64,000 bases of DNA, from NCBI RefSeq assembly GCF_963855985.1, contig NC_087104.1, positions 1,240,001-1,304,000 of the forward strand, written 5' to 3'. Positions 63,476 through 64,000 of this stretch are shown in pieces. The position numbers and the translations under genes were made by a program. The notes beneath the pieces are model-generated. The model saw only the letters and a program-made list of their open reading frames with translations, was not told where the DNA came from and did not search any database. Source of the DNA: Ostrinia nubilalis (taxonomy: Eukaryota > Arthropoda > Insecta > Lepidoptera > Crambidae). Every line of letters begins with the position of its first letter. The first letter of the stretch is position 1.

Positions 63476-64000
63476 GCCATAAAGTACGATCTCTCGCTTT
63501 TATCATCATGGTGAGAATTCTTCGTAGGCAATTTTTATGTCGTAACGACTCTCCCGAGATCTGTTGATAATAGAAAAGGCAAATAATTGTCAGACGAGAA
63601 AATTCTTTAAATTTTCATCGTAAAGCTAAATCGTGATTGGATAGTGAAATTTTGTGTGACCTAGAGACCTTTAATATTGTCAAAAATACCGAATCTCAAC
63701 TCTATTTGTTTAAGTTTGGACAGCATAGTTGTGTTAAATCGATTTAGCTGTAGCAGTTTCAAGCGGAGGTGTTCGTACCAGACACCTTAAGCCGCGTGCA
63801 TAACTATATTATTAGAGACAATAACCGGGACGGGCTTACGTGCCTGAAGCATCGAGCATCTATCATCTCCATTATTGGATGTTCAACTAGATTAAACCAG
63901 TATTCTCACTTAACTAGAAATCGGCCCCCTTAATTGATGTTTATTGTCCGTGGCGCATATCTTTTCATAAAGGTTACTAAACCTTTGTCACCTGTCATCC
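63476..64000. other. no gene seen; edge repeat
   Basis: From 63932 the block TTAATTGATGTTTATTGTCC is shared with 34630. Otherwise nothing was recognised before the window ends. Confidence 0.3.

Overview
The window looks like non-genic (intergenic or intronic) DNA from an insect, most probably a moth or butterfly. It is AT-rich and packed with many unrelated transposon families. The two intact RTE-type retrotransposons and several short repeat families resemble ones I remember from Lepidoptera; that part is recall, not a search. I could not support any complete host protein gene, any canonical tRNA or rRNA, or any CRISPR array. Every coding stretch I trust belongs to a mobile element or to the relic of one.

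Layout. 0-7 kb: C-terminal end of a Jockey/CR1-like retrotransposon, a short THAP-exon-bearing transposon (copy A), a tRNA-headed SINE, and a mariner-like inverted-repeat element split by a retroposon tail that is itself split by a piggyBac relic. 7-17 kb: MITEs, truncated retrotransposon ends, a perfect 146-bp palindrome beside two perfect 106-bp tandem units, and a 250-bp RTE-derived non-autonomous retroposon with an 11-bp target duplication. 17-30 kb: a hAT MITE, a mariner MITE and copies of a Y-shaped MITE family that starts AACCGACTTC. 30-34 kb: rearranged errantivirus-like LTR remnants. 35.3-36.7 kb: a deleted P-superfamily transposon with a THAP exon and a perfect 8-bp target duplication. 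38-46 kb: more TIR elements, including a TTAA-bounded 4-kb interval that contains a 139-bp palindrome. 45.9-49.1 kb: an intact, full-length RTE element with a perfect 12-bp target duplication. 49-58 kb: a relic of an orphan arthropod gene family, the C-terminus of a second RTE family and more MITEs. 58.2-62 kb: THAP element copy B, then a second full-length RTE whose ORF is open but has lost 33 bp next to reverse-transcriptase motif A.

How the pieces relate. The RTE protein (endonuclease plus reverse transcriptase) is the likely source of at least eight truncated copies in the window. It, or a close relative, probably mobilised the 250-bp derivative, which keeps the 5' leader and a 3' tail but no ORF. 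The DNA elements here are almost all non-autonomous and would have needed transposases encoded elsewhere. Target duplications and nesting were read directly. Family names rest on hallmarks (duplication length, terminal motifs, domain motifs) and on memory.
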